64,000 bases of DNA from Aminobacter aganoensis (GCF_014206975.1 NZ_JACHOU010000021.1:1-64000); one strand, 5' to 3'; numbered from the stretch's first letter, positions 27,339-36,126 are shown. Translations and numbers: made by a program. The notes: generated by a model from the sequence alone, not told the origin.

Positions 27339-28267
27339 CCCTCAAATTCGATCCTAAGACTCGGATCGCTTTCGCATTCGGCGACGATTTTGTTGTAGCG
27401 ATCGATAATGTCTTTGATGGTCGCCGGGCGCGCATCGCGCTGAAAGACGCTCCATTCGTAGACGTTCGTCGCTATGAATTGCTCAATTTCGATCACGTCG
27501 ACGCGGTCATCCACGCCCGCCTGCTTGGATAAAGCCTTCGCGCCGCCGACACCGTCCTCGGTGGTCACGATCAGCGGGCGGAGACCGGAAGAGAGGTTTC
27601 CTTGGCATTTCCGGATCAGCGCCTCGCCCGGAGCTGTCGTGACATGGATGGCGACGTCGCCGATCAGAAAGTCACCGGAGCGGTTGGACGGGGCGTCCGC
27701 GACGGAGAAGCCGTGGTGCGTGACTAGGCCCTTCGTGATCGTGTCGAGCTTCGCACCGACCAGGTGCTGCATGACCGCGCCCGCATACATGGTTCCTTTG
27801 ACCTCGCGCTGCCGTTCGACGGCTTGGGCCAGGAGATCGCGGACGCAAGCGCGAAGGGAACGGGATGGGTCGAGCTTGAACGTGAAGGGAAGTGCGTCGA
27901 AATACGCCAACGCGCGCTCGACCCAATACCGCTCCGCCGCTTCGAGATCGAGTTCATCGCGTGACGCGAGCTCGTTCATCACATCGACATACGCGCTCAT
28001 GCGCTCCATGTTCCCGCGGCTGGTTCGTCCGCCTTCGTTCGAAAGAATGCGCTCGACGCCGTGGTCGTTGAGGATTCTCTTGACGGCAGGCCCACCCAAA
28101 CCAGCGACCTGACCGCCTCTGGACGTCACGAACTCGGCCTTATCCAACGGAAAGGTCTTTGACTTCGCGTTGCGCGTCAGGATTAGAACAAGCGAAAGCG
28201 ACCCCTTCGACAAACCGATATGCTGATCGTCGAACGCGGTCAGGATTGCTCGTTGTGCGGTCGTCAT
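27335..28267 (-). CDS. DUF4928 family protein, restriction-system component
   Basis: A 310-residue protein that I match to DUF4928, a family found beside C5-cytosine methylases. The N-terminal half carries GGQVAGLGGPAV and NEGGRTSRGN (about residues 51-85). The C-terminal half has GDFLIGDVAIHVTTAPGEALI (about 197-217), whose D ... D-x-x-I-H-V-T layout looks like a nuclease active site. It overlaps vsr by 4 bases and starts 11 bases after the PD-(D/E)XK gene. It is probably a restriction subunit. Confidence 0.72.
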   Translation of the reverse strand: MTTAQRAILTAFDDQHIGLSKGSLSLVLILTRNAKSKTFPLDKAEFVTSRGGQVAGLGGPAVKRILNDHGVERILSNEGGRTSRGNMERMSAYVDVMNELASRDELDLEAAERYWVERALAYFDALPFTFKLDPSRSLRACVRDLLAQAVERQREVKGTMYAGAVMQHLVGAKLDTITKGLVTHHGFSVADAPSNRSGDFLIGDVAIHVTTAPGEALIRKCQGNLSSGLRPLIVTTEDGVGGAKALSKQAGVDDRVDVIEIEQFIATNVYEWSVFQRDARPATIKDIIDRYNKIVAECESDPSLRIEFEG

Positions 28268-28278
28268 GGCGTCTCTTT

Positions 28279-29130
28279 CTAGACCCGGCGAAGCGCGGTC
28301 ATCTCTGAGATCTGCGCCACCCCGGCCGCGCGGCGAACAGTAGTTTGCCGCATCAACTGGTCTCCGCTCTGGGAGACACTGAAATCGACCTGATAAATCT
28401 CATTGTCCTGTCCATGGAAGCAGGCGTGAAACGCCGCGAGCAATTCGACGTTGGCGAGGCCCTGCGCGACAACATGAGGTTCTGCGAGCGAAGGTATGGT
28501 CGCGGGTAGCAGATAAATGCACGGCGGCGGAGTGCGGAACGGACCAAGGTCAGTCGCGCGGCTGGGATTCGAAAGCTTGGGACACGGCCGCCCGATCGTA
28601 CCGCAGACCATGTCCCAAAGCACCACGCCGTCCACCCGTTGATTGCGCGAGATCATCTCGGCGCTCAACCGGGTATGGATGCCGGACCAGGCGTTGCGGC
28701 GAGGGTCCGCCCCTGGATTTGAGCAAATGCTCCAGATAATGAACTCGTCGGCGCTTGCCGGGCGTTCAAAAATGTTGGTGTTGTTGCCGTCCAGGCAGCC
28801 TTTGAGATCGATGACAGCGGTTCGGCCGCTGTTCAGGCGGACAATATAGTCGTTACGATTAGCGTCGTCCGTAAGATCCCACCCCGCGATGAACCCACCG
28901 TCCTCCATATGATTCAGGGCGTGTTGCGCGAACTCGCGCTTGCCGCGCATCGTCGCCGAGAATTGTCCTCGAACTCGCTCGACGGCCCCCCGGAAAAGCC
29001 CCGAATTATAAAAATCGCGCTCATCCAGACCATGGTTTCCAAGCCGGTGCGCTTCCGTTTTGAGAACCTCTGCGAACCGCTCGATCTGGTCCCGCAATCC
29101 CTTGTTTTGCTCGCAGGGGATTACGCTCAT
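28279..29130 (-). CDS. Putative PD-(D/E)XK restriction endonuclease
   Basis: A 283-residue protein whose middle has a PD-(D/E)XK-like core: NDYIV (Asp94) then TAVIDLKG (Asp108 and Lys110), the D ... D-x-K geometry of type II restriction enzymes. Its ATG overlaps the methylase stop by 4 bases, so methylase and nuclease are made in a fixed order with the methylase first. I do not recognise the specificity family. It is the best candidate for the cutting subunit that pairs with the methylase. Confidence 0.68.
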   Translation of the reverse strand: MSVIPCEQNKGLRDQIERFAEVLKTEAHRLGNHGLDERDFYNSGLFRGAVERVRGQFSATMRGKREFAQHALNHMEDGGFIAGWDLTDDANRNDYIVRLNSGRTAVIDLKGCLDGNNTNIFERPASADEFIIWSICSNPGADPRRNAWSGIHTRLSAEMISRNQRVDGVVLWDMVCGTIGRPCPKLSNPSRATDLGPFRTPPPCIYLLPATIPSLAEPHVVAQGLANVELLAAFHACFHGQDNEIYQVDFSVSQSGDQLMRQTTVRRAAGVAQISEMTALRRV

Positions 29131-30275
29131 GCAGCTTCTCGACCTTCATTCGCCGTTAGGCCTAGCAGCGGCTCAAGGATATGGTGCGTCAAATGACGAA
29201 CGACCGGAACCGCGACGCCGTCTCCGGTCAGATGATAGGCCTCGTTGTAATTCTTGGGCAGCTTGTAGTCGTCATTTAACCCCATCAGCCGAGCCGTCTC
29301 CCGCGATGAAATCAGCCGCGAACGTATGGTCGAGCCGTCCACGACGATGATGGTCTGTCTGCTCGATCCTCCGGCCGGCGTCCGAAGACACCCAGCAATG
29401 TCGTCAAAGCGGACTTCGGCTCGTTGAACTTTGACGCCGTTCTCATCGAGACGCGTGCGCTTGTAGATCCCGCCGACCATCCGTCGCTCGGCCCTCTTGG
29501 CTGCGTTCACCTTGGCGAGATTTGTCGCCGACATCATCGCGAGCAGGCGCTTGGTCTCGGCAGGAGTGTGCCAGGCGACGCCTGTCGGGTTCTCTTCGAT
29601 TAGATCGGCGAAGGTTGTATTCCGATGAGGAGGAGTCGGAATATTCCACCACAGGAGTTTATCACGCGCGGCGTCCGATAGGCCATCAACCGCGCGACAG
29701 AGCCCCTTCGTGTGGAAGGGCTCTAGCGGTTCGGGCGCAAGCAGACAGGGATCGATCTCAACATCTGCATGGACCCCGATCACAAATAATCGCGGTCGCG
29801 ACTGCGGGACGAAGAGCGCTGCGTTCACGACCAACGCGCCAAAGCGGTATCCGGCATCTGCGAATGTCCGGCAGATCGCGTCAAAATCCCCACCACCATG
29901 CGACGTAAGTGTGCCGACAACGTTCTCAAGCGCGATGATCTTCGGCGCTCGTCCGTCTTCGACCAGACCCTCAATCACCTTCCAGAATGGATAAAACGTC
30001 CCGGATCGCTCTCCTTTCAGGCCTGCGCCGCCGCCTGCAAGCGACAAGTCCTGGCACGGAAACGATCCCCAGATTAGATCGGCGACTCCCGGCAGATCGG
30101 TCGGCTTGATGGCGTTGACGTCACCAACTTTCAGCTCGCCGCCCGTTCCCCAATTCACCTGATACGTGAGCCCTTTCTTATGATCGAAGTCGTTGGCGAA
30201 CAGACATGTCCAATTCCGACCAAGTCCTGCACGGGCCATTCCGCCGCCGGCGAAGAATTCATAGAAGCTAGGCAT
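29127..30275 (-). CDS. dcm: DNA (cytosine-5-)-methyltransferase
   Basis: A 382-residue type II modification methylase. Motif I is FYEFFAGGGMARAGL at the N terminus, motif IV GSFPCQDLSLAG with catalytic Cys74, motif VI ALENVVG (Glu117), and motif VIII QSRPRLFVIG. I start at the ATG at 30275, which overlaps the upstream regulator stop by 8 bases; the frame reaches to 30326 but that would lie inside the regulator. The target sequence cannot be read from the protein. It leads the nuclease, DUF4928 and vsr genes. Confidence 0.92.
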   Translation of the reverse strand: MPSFYEFFAGGGMARAGLGRNWTCLFANDFDHKKGLTYQVNWGTGGELKVGDVNAIKPTDLPGVADLIWGSFPCQDLSLAGGGAGLKGERSGTFYPFWKVIEGLVEDGRAPKIIALENVVGTLTSHGGGDFDAICRTFADAGYRFGALVVNAALFVPQSRPRLFVIGVHADVEIDPCLLAPEPLEPFHTKGLCRAVDGLSDAARDKLLWWNIPTPPHRNTTFADLIEENPTGVAWHTPAETKRLLAMMSATNLAKVNAAKRAERRMVGGIYKRTRLDENGVKVQRAEVRFDDIAGCLRTPAGGSSRQTIIVVDGSTIRSRLISSRETARLMGLNDDYKLPKNYNEAYHLTGDGVAVPVVRHLTHHILEPLLGLTANEGREAA

Positions 30276-30447
30276 TTGCCGCCTGTCCGACTTCATCGAC
30301 CCGCGGTTGCGCAGATTCGCGAGCAAGCTTCTCTTCGATCGCCTCCGCTATCCAGGTGTTGCGAGAAACGTTGCCCGCGCGTCTTCCACGCGCCTCGTCT
30401 ACAGCGCGAAACGTTTCCGCAGAAAGACGAAGGTTGATCCGATCCAA
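30268..30447 (-). CDS. Ribbon-helix-helix regulator of the restriction-modification operon
   Basis: A 59-residue Arc/CopG-like protein (DRINLRLSAETFRAVDEA strand-helix, then SRNTWIAEAIEEKL). I start it at the TTG at 30447 because an AGGAG lies 8 bases upstream; the open frame to 30501 would place the start inside a 31-base palindrome. It is the first gene of the operon and overlaps the methylase by 8 bases. It probably acts as the controller that delays or limits restriction genes, in the place of the usual HTH C-protein. Confidence 0.72.
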   Translation of the reverse strand: MDRINLRLSAETFRAVDEARGRRAGNVSRNTWIAEAIEEKLARESAQPRVDEVGQAANA

Positions 30448-30475
30448 CGTGCGGACTCCTGAGAATTTATTGATT

Positions 30476-30506
30476 CGTCCATGGCGCCATGATGGCGCCA
30501 TGGACG
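30476..30506. promoter_or_regulatory. 31-base perfect palindrome upstream of the restriction operon
   Basis: Two 15-base arms (CGTCCATGGCGCCAT and its exact complement) flank one base. It lies 29 bases upstream of the ribbon-helix-helix start codon, over the expected promoter. It is the natural operator for that dimeric or tetrameric regulator. Confidence 0.75.
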
Positions 30507-30700
30507 GCTGATGTCCAGAGTGTTCTTGGAATGTTCCTGTTGAGCGAGAATAACAGCGTCTTCGATGCGAAGACGCTAAGTACCGACAACGCTTAGCGGC
30601 GGAGAGGCTTCAACGCCGATCAGCTGCCGCGCTCAGCCGACTCGGCTGGTTAGAAGCGGTCTCTGACCAATTCCGTAGCGACAGGTAAAATCACAGAGAT

Positions 30701-30930
30701 CGGGGGAGAGATGGTCTTGGCCATCTCTCCCCCGCCATCGCCGCCTGCGCAAGGGCGGGGCCGCCCGCTCGCAAGGCGTCCCCTTCTACACTGATCCGAT
30801 CCGCCTCGCTCGGCGCGCAGCCCAGCCCTGCTCGCCGGCAATGGCCCCCCTCTCTGCCGCGCGCTCACGCGCCCCCGGGAGGCATGTCGGGGACATGCCT
30901 CCGGCATTTACGAGAGAAAGGATCAGGACA
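30701..30930 (+). promoter_or_regulatory. Structured leader of the ParB-like gene (paralogue of the DUF932 leader)
   Basis: It starts with a perfect 14-base hairpin (30701-30714 with 30721-30734, loop TCTTGG). It ends with a 52-base block (30857-30908) that occurs again, base for base, at 36053-36104. That block holds a hairpin with 11-base arms (GGAGGCATGTC / GACATGCCTCC, loop GGG) about 28 bases before the ATG. Between them, short blocks such as GCCGCCTGCGCA, CTCGCAA and GCTCGCCGGCA are shared in order with the second leader. The remaining 30507-30700 shows no gene. Confidence 0.65.
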
Positions 30931-33273
30931 ATGGCAAGGACATCGAAGAACGCGAAGGCCGCCACGGCCGCGACGGTGGAAGCGGTTGCGGATGCGGAAA
31001 TCCGCACCGTCGGAGAAACGGCGACGGAAGCTGTTGCAGCGGCGGAAACGGCAGCGGCTCCCGCGAGCGGCGAGACGGTTTTCATCCCGCTCAACAAGCT
31101 GAAGAAGTCGCCCCGGAATGCGCGGAAGACCCCGCACACCGAGGCGGAGATCGAAGCCTATGCAGCCAGCATCGCCGCAAAGGGCATGTTCCAGAACCTC
31201 GTTGTGGAGCCGGAGCTTGATGGCGAGGGAAAGCCGACCGGCTCCTACCTCGTCACTATCGGCGAAGGCCGCAGGCTGGCCCAGCTTCTGCGCGCCAAGC
31301 GCAAGGAGATCAAGAAGACGGAAGCCATCCGCTGCGTCATCGACACGGCCAACGACCCGTTCGAGATCAGCCTGGACGAGAACGTCACGCGCACGGCGAT
31401 GTCGCCTGCCGATCAGTTCGAGGCGTTCCGCGAGCTATCGGTAAATCGCGGATGCGGAGCGGAAGAAATCGGCGCCCGCTTCGGCGTGTCGGCGCATGTC
31501 GTGAAGCAGCGGCTTCGGCTTGGCGCTGTCAGCCCGAAGCTGATGCAGGTCTATCGCGACGGCGGTTTGACCCTCGACCAGCTTATGGCCTTCGCCATCA
31601 CCGAGGATCATGCCCGGCAGGAGCAAGTCTATGACGGTCTCGGCTACAACAAGGAGCCGTGGATCATCCGCCGCGACCTGACCAAGACCAACGTGGCGGC
31701 GACGGACCGGCGCGCTATTTTCATAGGGCCGGAAGCCTACACCGAGGCCGGCGGCACGATCATCCGTGACCTGTTCACGGAGGACCGTGGCGGCTTCTAC
31801 GAGGACGCCGCGCTGCTCGACCAGCTTGTCATCGAGAAGCTGGAGAGGACCGCGCGGCAGGTGCAGGAAGCCGAAGGCTGGAAGTGGTCGGACGTCCATA
31901 TCGACTATCCGCACGGCAACGGCATGCGTCGTGCCTATCCGCAGCCCGTGGACCTGTCCGAGGACGACGAAGCCGCCTATGCCGCAGCCAAGGACGAATA
32001 CGACCGCCTTACTGCGGATTGGGAAGGCACGGACGACGACCTGCCGCCCGATGTGGACGAGCGTTTCGCGGAGCTTGAAGCCGAGATCGAGCGCATCGAC
32101 GCCAAGCGCCATGCCTACGATCCCGACGACATCGCGCACGGTGGTGTGTTCGTTGTCTTGTCCCATGACGGGGAAGCCCGCATCGAGCGCGGTTTCATCC
32201 GACCCGAAGACGAGGCCCCGGAACCCGACGAGGCGGATAACGGTGAAACCGTCATCGACGGCGTTCGCGTCAATGGCGACGGCGAAGTCATCGAGGACGG
32301 CGAATATGACGAGGACGGCAACCATGTTTCCGAACTCGACGCCGAGGACGAGGAAGGGGAGGAAGTCGGCAAGCCGCTGTCCGACCTTCTCATCCGAGAC
32401 CTCACCGCTTACCGGACGCTTGGCCTGCGCCTCGCGCTCGGCCAGCAGCCGGATATGGCCTTGATCGCCGTCACGCACACACTCGCGGCGCAGACCTTTT
32501 ATCGCGGCGAGGACGCCCATTGCTTCGAAATCCGTCCCGTCAGCGCCAGCCTCGGCGGACACGCGGACGGCATCGCGGACACGGCGGCGGCGAAGGCGTT
32601 GGAGGACCGTCATGGCGGATGGGCGGCTGACATGCCGCGCAACGTCGCGGACCTGTGGGGCTTCATTGCCGGTCTGGATCAGGCGAGCGTCATGGCGCTG
32701 TTCGCGCATTGCGCCTCGCTGACCGTCAATGCGGTGAAGCTGCCTTGGGAGCGCAAGCCGCGCGCTCATGAGACGGCGGACAGGCTGGCGACGGCGGTCG
32801 CGCTCGACATGACGGCGCACTGGACGCCCACGGTGCGGACTTATCTCGGTCGCGTCACCAAGGCCCATATCGTCGCCGCCGTGCGCGAAGCCGTTGACGA
32901 CGAGGCGGCGGATCGCATCGCCTCCATGAAGAAGCAGCCGATGGCGGAAGCCGCCGAGCAGCTTCTTGCCGGAACTGGCTGGCTCCCGCCGCTGCTGCGC
33001 ACAGAGAGGCCCGCTTGGCTGGACGCGCCGCAGGCGGGAGCAGAGGAGCCCGTCGACCCGGAGGTAATGGCCCCCGAGACGCCGGACCCTGACGCCGAAG
33101 CTGCCGACCCGGATGCGCCGGACGCCGACGAGACGGCACCGGACACCCCGGACCCCGACGCTGACGCACCCGCTGACCCGGAGACGGCCCCTGTCGGTCC
33201 AGACCCCGACGCCGACGCCGAAGATGGTGGCGAGGCCATGGACGGTGAAGCCTTCCAGCACGCAGCTGAGTAA
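30931..33273 (+). CDS. ParB-like nuclease-domain protein
   Basis: A 780-residue protein. A Lys/Ala/Glu-rich start (1-48) precedes a ParB N-domain (about 50-140) with the CTPase/nuclease box GEGRR (111-115) and the NVTRTAMSP segment, then a KorB-like helix-turn-helix (IGARFGVSAHVVKQRLRL, near 185). The middle is long and acidic, and the C terminus is a run of PD/DP repeats. Such large ParB-like proteins are found on ICEs and plasmids of alpha- and betaproteobacteria; no ParA is beside it. It starts at the ATG at 30931. A role in element stability or gene control is inferred. Confidence 0.82.
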   Translation: MARTSKNAKAATAATVEAVADAEIRTVGETATEAVAAAETAAAPASGETVFIPLNKLKKSPRNARKTPHTEAEIEAYAASIAAKGMFQNLVVEPELDGEGKPTGSYLVTIGEGRRLAQLLRAKRKEIKKTEAIRCVIDTANDPFEISLDENVTRTAMSPADQFEAFRELSVNRGCGAEEIGARFGVSAHVVKQRLRLGAVSPKLMQVYRDGGLTLDQLMAFAITEDHARQEQVYDGLGYNKEPWIIRRDLTKTNVAATDRRAIFIGPEAYTEAGGTIIRDLFTEDRGGFYEDAALLDQLVIEKLERTARQVQEAEGWKWSDVHIDYPHGNGMRRAYPQPVDLSEDDEAAYAAAKDEYDRLTADWEGTDDDLPPDVDERFAELEAEIERIDAKRHAYDPDDIAHGGVFVVLSHDGEARIERGFIRPEDEAPEPDEADNGETVIDGVRVNGDGEVIEDGEYDEDGNHVSELDAEDEEGEEVGKPLSDLLIRDLTAYRTLGLRLALGQQPDMALIAVTHTLAAQTFYRGEDAHCFEIRPVSASLGGHADGIADTAAAKALEDRHGGWAADMPRNVADLWGFIAGLDQASVMALFAHCASLTVNAVKLPWERKPRAHETADRLATAVALDMTAHWTPTVRTYLGRVTKAHIVAAVREAVDDEAADRIASMKKQPMAEAAEQLLAGTGWLPPLLRTERPAWLDAPQAGAEEPVDPEVMAPETPDPDAEAADPDAPDADETAPDTPDPDADAPADPETAPVGPDPDADAEDGGEAMDGEAFQHAAE

Positions 33274-33281
33274 ACCGCCAC

Positions 33282-33309
33282 GGCCGGAACCGCTTTGGCG
33301 GTTCCGGCC
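33282..33309 (+). terminator. Strong hairpin after the ParB-like gene
   Basis: A perfect 12-base stem (GGCCGGAACCGC with its complement, loop TTTG) begins 9 bases after the stop. It has no T-tract, so it may pause or process the transcript and not fully end it. Confidence 0.5.
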
Positions 33310-33391
33310 AGCCTTTCGACATCATCGAGGATTTTCCGGCCGCGCCAGCGCGGCCGGGGACCTCGACCACACCACAGCAGGAACCAGAACC

Positions 33392-33736
33392 ATGAGAAGC
33401 TATGTCGAGCAGCGGGCGAGGCTGGCCCGCATGGAGGCGGCGCGCGCCGAACCCGAGCGTCACCTTGCCATCGTAGACCGGCAGATCGCTACCCGCGCCG
33501 AGCGCATGACGGTGACCAGCCAAGCCAAATCCCGGCAAAGCAGGCATCGGCGCTCCAACAGCATGTGGACGCTCACCGATGAGCGGATTTTTCAGGAAAA
33601 CCTCGCCGCGATCCGTTTCGAGCGGCGCGGCGAGATCGACGCGCTCTCCCGCAAGCTGGCGCGACAGACCGGAGCCATCGCCGCCTTCCGCGTCCGCTAC
33701 CGGGTCAACGAGCCGGAACGGGAGGCGGTGTCATGA
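33392..33736 (+). CDS. Small basic ICE protein of unknown function
   Basis: A 114-residue, Arg-rich, mostly helical protein (begins MRSYVEQRARLARMEAARAE) without a signal peptide; probably a coiled-coil protein. I do not recognise a family. It overlaps the DUF2958 gene by 4 bases (ATGA), so it is in the same operon. Genes of this kind stand beside DUF2958 on related ICEs. Confidence 0.65.
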   Translation: MRSYVEQRARLARMEAARAEPERHLAIVDRQIATRAERMTVTSQAKSRQSRHRRSNSMWTLTDERIFQENLAAIRFERRGEIDALSRKLARQTGAIAAFRVRYRVNEPEREAVS

Positions 33737-34104
33737 CACGGCGCTTTCTCCGCACGGAACCCCTTATCCCTGACGATCTGCTCGACCGCCTCATCGAAAA
33801 CGGTCGCACCGCCGAGGTTCAGGACGGCTTCGATCCGTTCCCGGTCGTGAAGCTGTTCACGCCCGATCTGTCCGCGACATGGCTCATCACCGAAGCCTAT
33901 CCCGAAGGCGCGGACATCAGGCTGTACGGCCTGTGTGATCCCGGCTTGGGTAGCCCGGAGTTGGGCTATCTGATGCTGAGCGAAATAGAAGACGTGCGCG
34001 GCAAGCTTGGCCTGCCGGTCGAACGCGACCTCTATTTCGAGGCCGAGCATCGCTTGAGCATATACGCCAAGATCGCCCGGCATGCCGGGATGATCGTCAC
34101 CTAA
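33733..34104 (+). CDS. DUF2958 family protein
   Basis: A 123-residue protein matching DUF2958: LIPDDLLDRLIENGR, PVVKLFTPDLSATWLITE, GLCDPGLGSPELGYLMLSE and ERDLYFEAEH. The family is common on conjugative elements and has no known role. It overlaps the preceding gene by 4 bases and is followed by a strong hairpin. Confidence 0.85.
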   Translation: MTRRFLRTEPLIPDDLLDRLIENGRTAEVQDGFDPFPVVKLFTPDLSATWLITEAYPEGADIRLYGLCDPGLGSPELGYLMLSEIEDVRGKLGLPVERDLYFEAEHRLSIYAKIARHAGMIVT

Positions 34105-34109
34105 AACAA

Positions 34110-34143
34110 GATCCGGCGCGTCGTCGGCCCGACGCGCCGGATC
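34110..34143. terminator. Strong hairpin after DUF2958
   Basis: A perfect 14-base stem (GATCCGGCGCGTCG and complement, loop TCGGCC) lies 5 bases past the stop. It lacks a T-tract on either strand. It may act as a weak terminator or as an RNA-end protector. Confidence 0.5.
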
Positions 34144-34160
34144 GATACCGATGGAGGCGC

Positions 34161-34583
34161 ATGATGATCGCCGTTATTCTTCTGACCGTGCCGCTGCTGA
34201 TCATGTTGTGCGTCCTCGCCTACCGACTTGCCACCTACGCCGTGCCGTTCATGCTGGCGCTCGAGACGGTGCTCTTCGCCTACGCCACCGGAGCCGGATG
34301 GATCGGCGCGGGCATCGTCGGATTCTTTGCGGGCGTGGCGGCGTTCGGCATTCTTGCGTTCCTGTTCGCCACGTTGCGCGCCCCGATCTTGCGTGTGGCC
34401 GTCGCTCTGATCTTCGCCGCACCCGCCGCCGTGGCGGGCTATGCCCTCCTGCATGGCGTCACGCGCGAGGCCGTTCCCTCAGAAATCTGGCGGCAAATCT
34501 TCTGCGTTGCGGGCGGTATATTCGTCGGCTGTTCGGCGCTGGCGCGGCTGGCCAATCCGTCAATCTCCGATCAGGATCGGTGA
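34161..34583 (+). CDS. Small membrane protein with about four helices
   Basis: A 140-residue hydrophobic protein. Membrane segments lie at about 3-20, 27-45, 48-70 and 77-98, with a last possible one near 115-130. No motif is recognised. It follows the DUF2958 hairpin by 17 bases with a GGAGGCGC-type Shine-Dalgarno. Its role in the ICE is unknown. Confidence 0.6.
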   Translation: MMIAVILLTVPLLIMLCVLAYRLATYAVPFMLALETVLFAYATGAGWIGAGIVGFFAGVAAFGILAFLFATLRAPILRVAVALIFAAPAAVAGYALLHGVTREAVPSEIWRQIFCVAGGIFVGCSALARLANPSISDQDR

Positions 34584-34803
34584 ATCGTTGTCGCCATGCC
34601 ATAGCTCTGGAATGCAGTGGTTGGTGGTCTAGCGTGGATTTCGGGCGTTCCCTTCGGGCCGCGCTCTACTCGCCGCCTTCGGCGACTCACGAAGCCCAGC
34701 GGGTTTTCGACTTCGGTCACGATCGCTAACGCAAGGGATGGCGGCGACGGACATTTCGCCTAGAAAAGCCAGCGCTTCCGCGACCCTCGGCCGATAGCCT
34801 GTC

Positions 34804-35150
34804 CTAGTTGACAGCGCGGCGGCGCGACCAGATCGGCTGAAACACATCCTCGCTCCCCGTCTCGATCACGCCCGCATAGATCGGAGCGGCAAAGCTCGGA
34901 TCGTCCAGCTTGCCAAGGCAGAGAGCCAGGCATTGCCCTTGTCAACACGGCCAGCATCGTCCACGCAGCCCCGAACACGGTGGCGCATCAGGGGGCAAAC
35001 ATGCGCAAGCCGGGACCGCCGTTCTGGTTGTCGCCCTCGGAGGGCAGGGAACTGCATCGTCTTGGCGCTGAGGCCGAGTGCCTTGCCCGCAAGGAACAGC
35101 AAAGCCGATATCGGCCCGGGAAAAGGAAAGCGCTGATCGACAGCAGCCAT
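34804..35150 (-). pseudogene. Decayed DUF736 gene, inverted copy
   Basis: Read on the minus strand from the ATG at 35150 to a TAG at 34804-34806, the DNA matches the intact DUF736 gene at 35440-35754 (shared pieces include DIGFA, NQNGGP, DKGNA, DDPSF, SRRRAVN), but the matching pieces lie in different frames. Its upstream bases also match the leader of the intact copy (GAGATCGCGATGGGCG). So it is a frameshifted, inverted duplicate. The stretch 34584-34803 before it holds no gene I can support. Confidence 0.8.
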
Positions 35151-35271
35151 GACGCGGTTTCCTCCTTGTCCGCTGACCAGACCACGCCCATCGCGATCTC
35201 GATTGATCAGGTCTGACCGAAGACCGGCGACGCAAGCGCCGCCTCGCTCTTGAACCCGCAACGTCCGCAGC

Positions 35272-35320
35272 CAGCTTTTTTCCGCCGCCTTCGGCTTTGC
35301 ATCGCGAAGCAAAAAAGCTG
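35272..35320. terminator. Possible bidirectional terminator between the DUF736 copies
   Basis: CAGCTTTTTT (35272-35281) pairs with AAAAAAGCTG (35311-35320) around inner GC hairpins. The A/T tracts on both sides would give a T-tract on either strand. It separates the decayed and intact DUF736 copies. Confidence 0.4.
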
Positions 35321-35439
35321 TCGCCGGCCGCCCTCCACCTTGTTCCGGCCCTGAAGGGTGCGGGCCGACCGTCCCCGGTCATTGACCCATCATCGAGATC
35401 GCGATGGGCGCGATCCGATCAGCAGAAGGAAACCACGTC

Positions 35440-35754
35440 ATGGCCACTATCGGCACTTTCTCCCGCACCGACATCGGCTTCGCTGGCTCGGTCAAGACCC
35501 TCACGCTCAACGTCAAGGCGGTGAAGTTCACGCCGGTCGAGGGCGAAAACCAGAACGGCGGCCCCGACTTCCGCATCTTCGCGGGCGCCACTGAGTTCGG
35601 AGCCGCCTGGAAGAAGCAGTCCGACAAGGGTAACGCCTACCTCTCCGTCAAGCTCGACGATCCGAGCTTCCCCGCTCCGATCTATGCGAGCCTGGTCGAG
35701 ACGGAGACCGGGGATCTGGCGCTGATCTGGTCGCGCCGCCGCGCCGTCAACTAG
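35440..35754 (+). CDS. DUF736 family protein
   Basis: A 104-residue protein of the DUF736 family (MATIGTF start, [44 protein letters not shown]). It is common on ICEs and plasmids of alphaproteobacteria, with no proven role. It starts at the ATG at 35440. A second member lies at 43055-43381 and a decayed one at 34804-35150. It is a single-gene unit ending in a terminator. Confidence 0.9.
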   Translation: MATIGTFSRTDIGFAGSVKTLTLNVKAVKFTPVEGENQNGGPDFRIFAGATEFGAAWKKQSDKGNAYLSVKLDDPSFPAPIYASLVETETGDLALIWSRRRAVN

Positions 35755-35769
35755 GACAGGCCACAGGCG

Positions 35770-35791
35770 GAGCCCCGCGAAAGCGGGGCTC
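35770..35791 (+). terminator. Terminator of DUF736
   Basis: A stem GAGCCCCGC / GCGGGGCTC with a GAAA tetraloop, 15 bases after the stop, followed by TTCC. The short T-run makes it moderate. Confidence 0.65.
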
Positions 35792-35893
35792 TTCCATGCT
35801 CATGCCCGCCGCCGCCATCAGAGAATACGGAGAGCTTCGCTCGCTTTTGTCATGATCGGCTGCGGCTGACGCCTTGCCGATCAGTGGGAAGCC

Positions 35894-36126
35894 AAGGGGT
35901 CTTACCCCTTTCTCCCCACAAATGCCGCCTGCGCACTGGCAGGCCCGCAGCCTCGCAAAGCGGGAAACAACCGCTGTCTCTTCCATGATTCCAATCCGCC
36001 CCGCTCACCATGCAGGCCGGCCATGCTCGCCGGCATTTGTCCCCTCCCATCCCCGCGCGCTCACGCGCCCCCGGGAGGCATGTCGGGGACATGCCTCCGG
36101 CATTAACGGAAAAGGAGACAAGGACA
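35894..36126 (+). promoter_or_regulatory. Structured leader of the DUF932 gene (paralogue of the ParB leader)
   Basis: It opens with the hairpin AAGGGG-TCTTA-CCCCTT (35894-35910). It then shares ordered blocks with the leader at 30701-30930 and ends with the same 52-base block (36053-36104) and its 11-base-arm hairpin, 22 bases before the ATG. The first hairpin differs in sequence from its counterpart but keeps the same place and a TCTT loop, as expected of a conserved RNA structure. Confidence 0.65.

Noticed and set aside
31435-33261. A 608-codon minus-strand frame
   Set aside because: Antisense shadow of the ParB-like gene, whose ParB box and leader fix the true strand.
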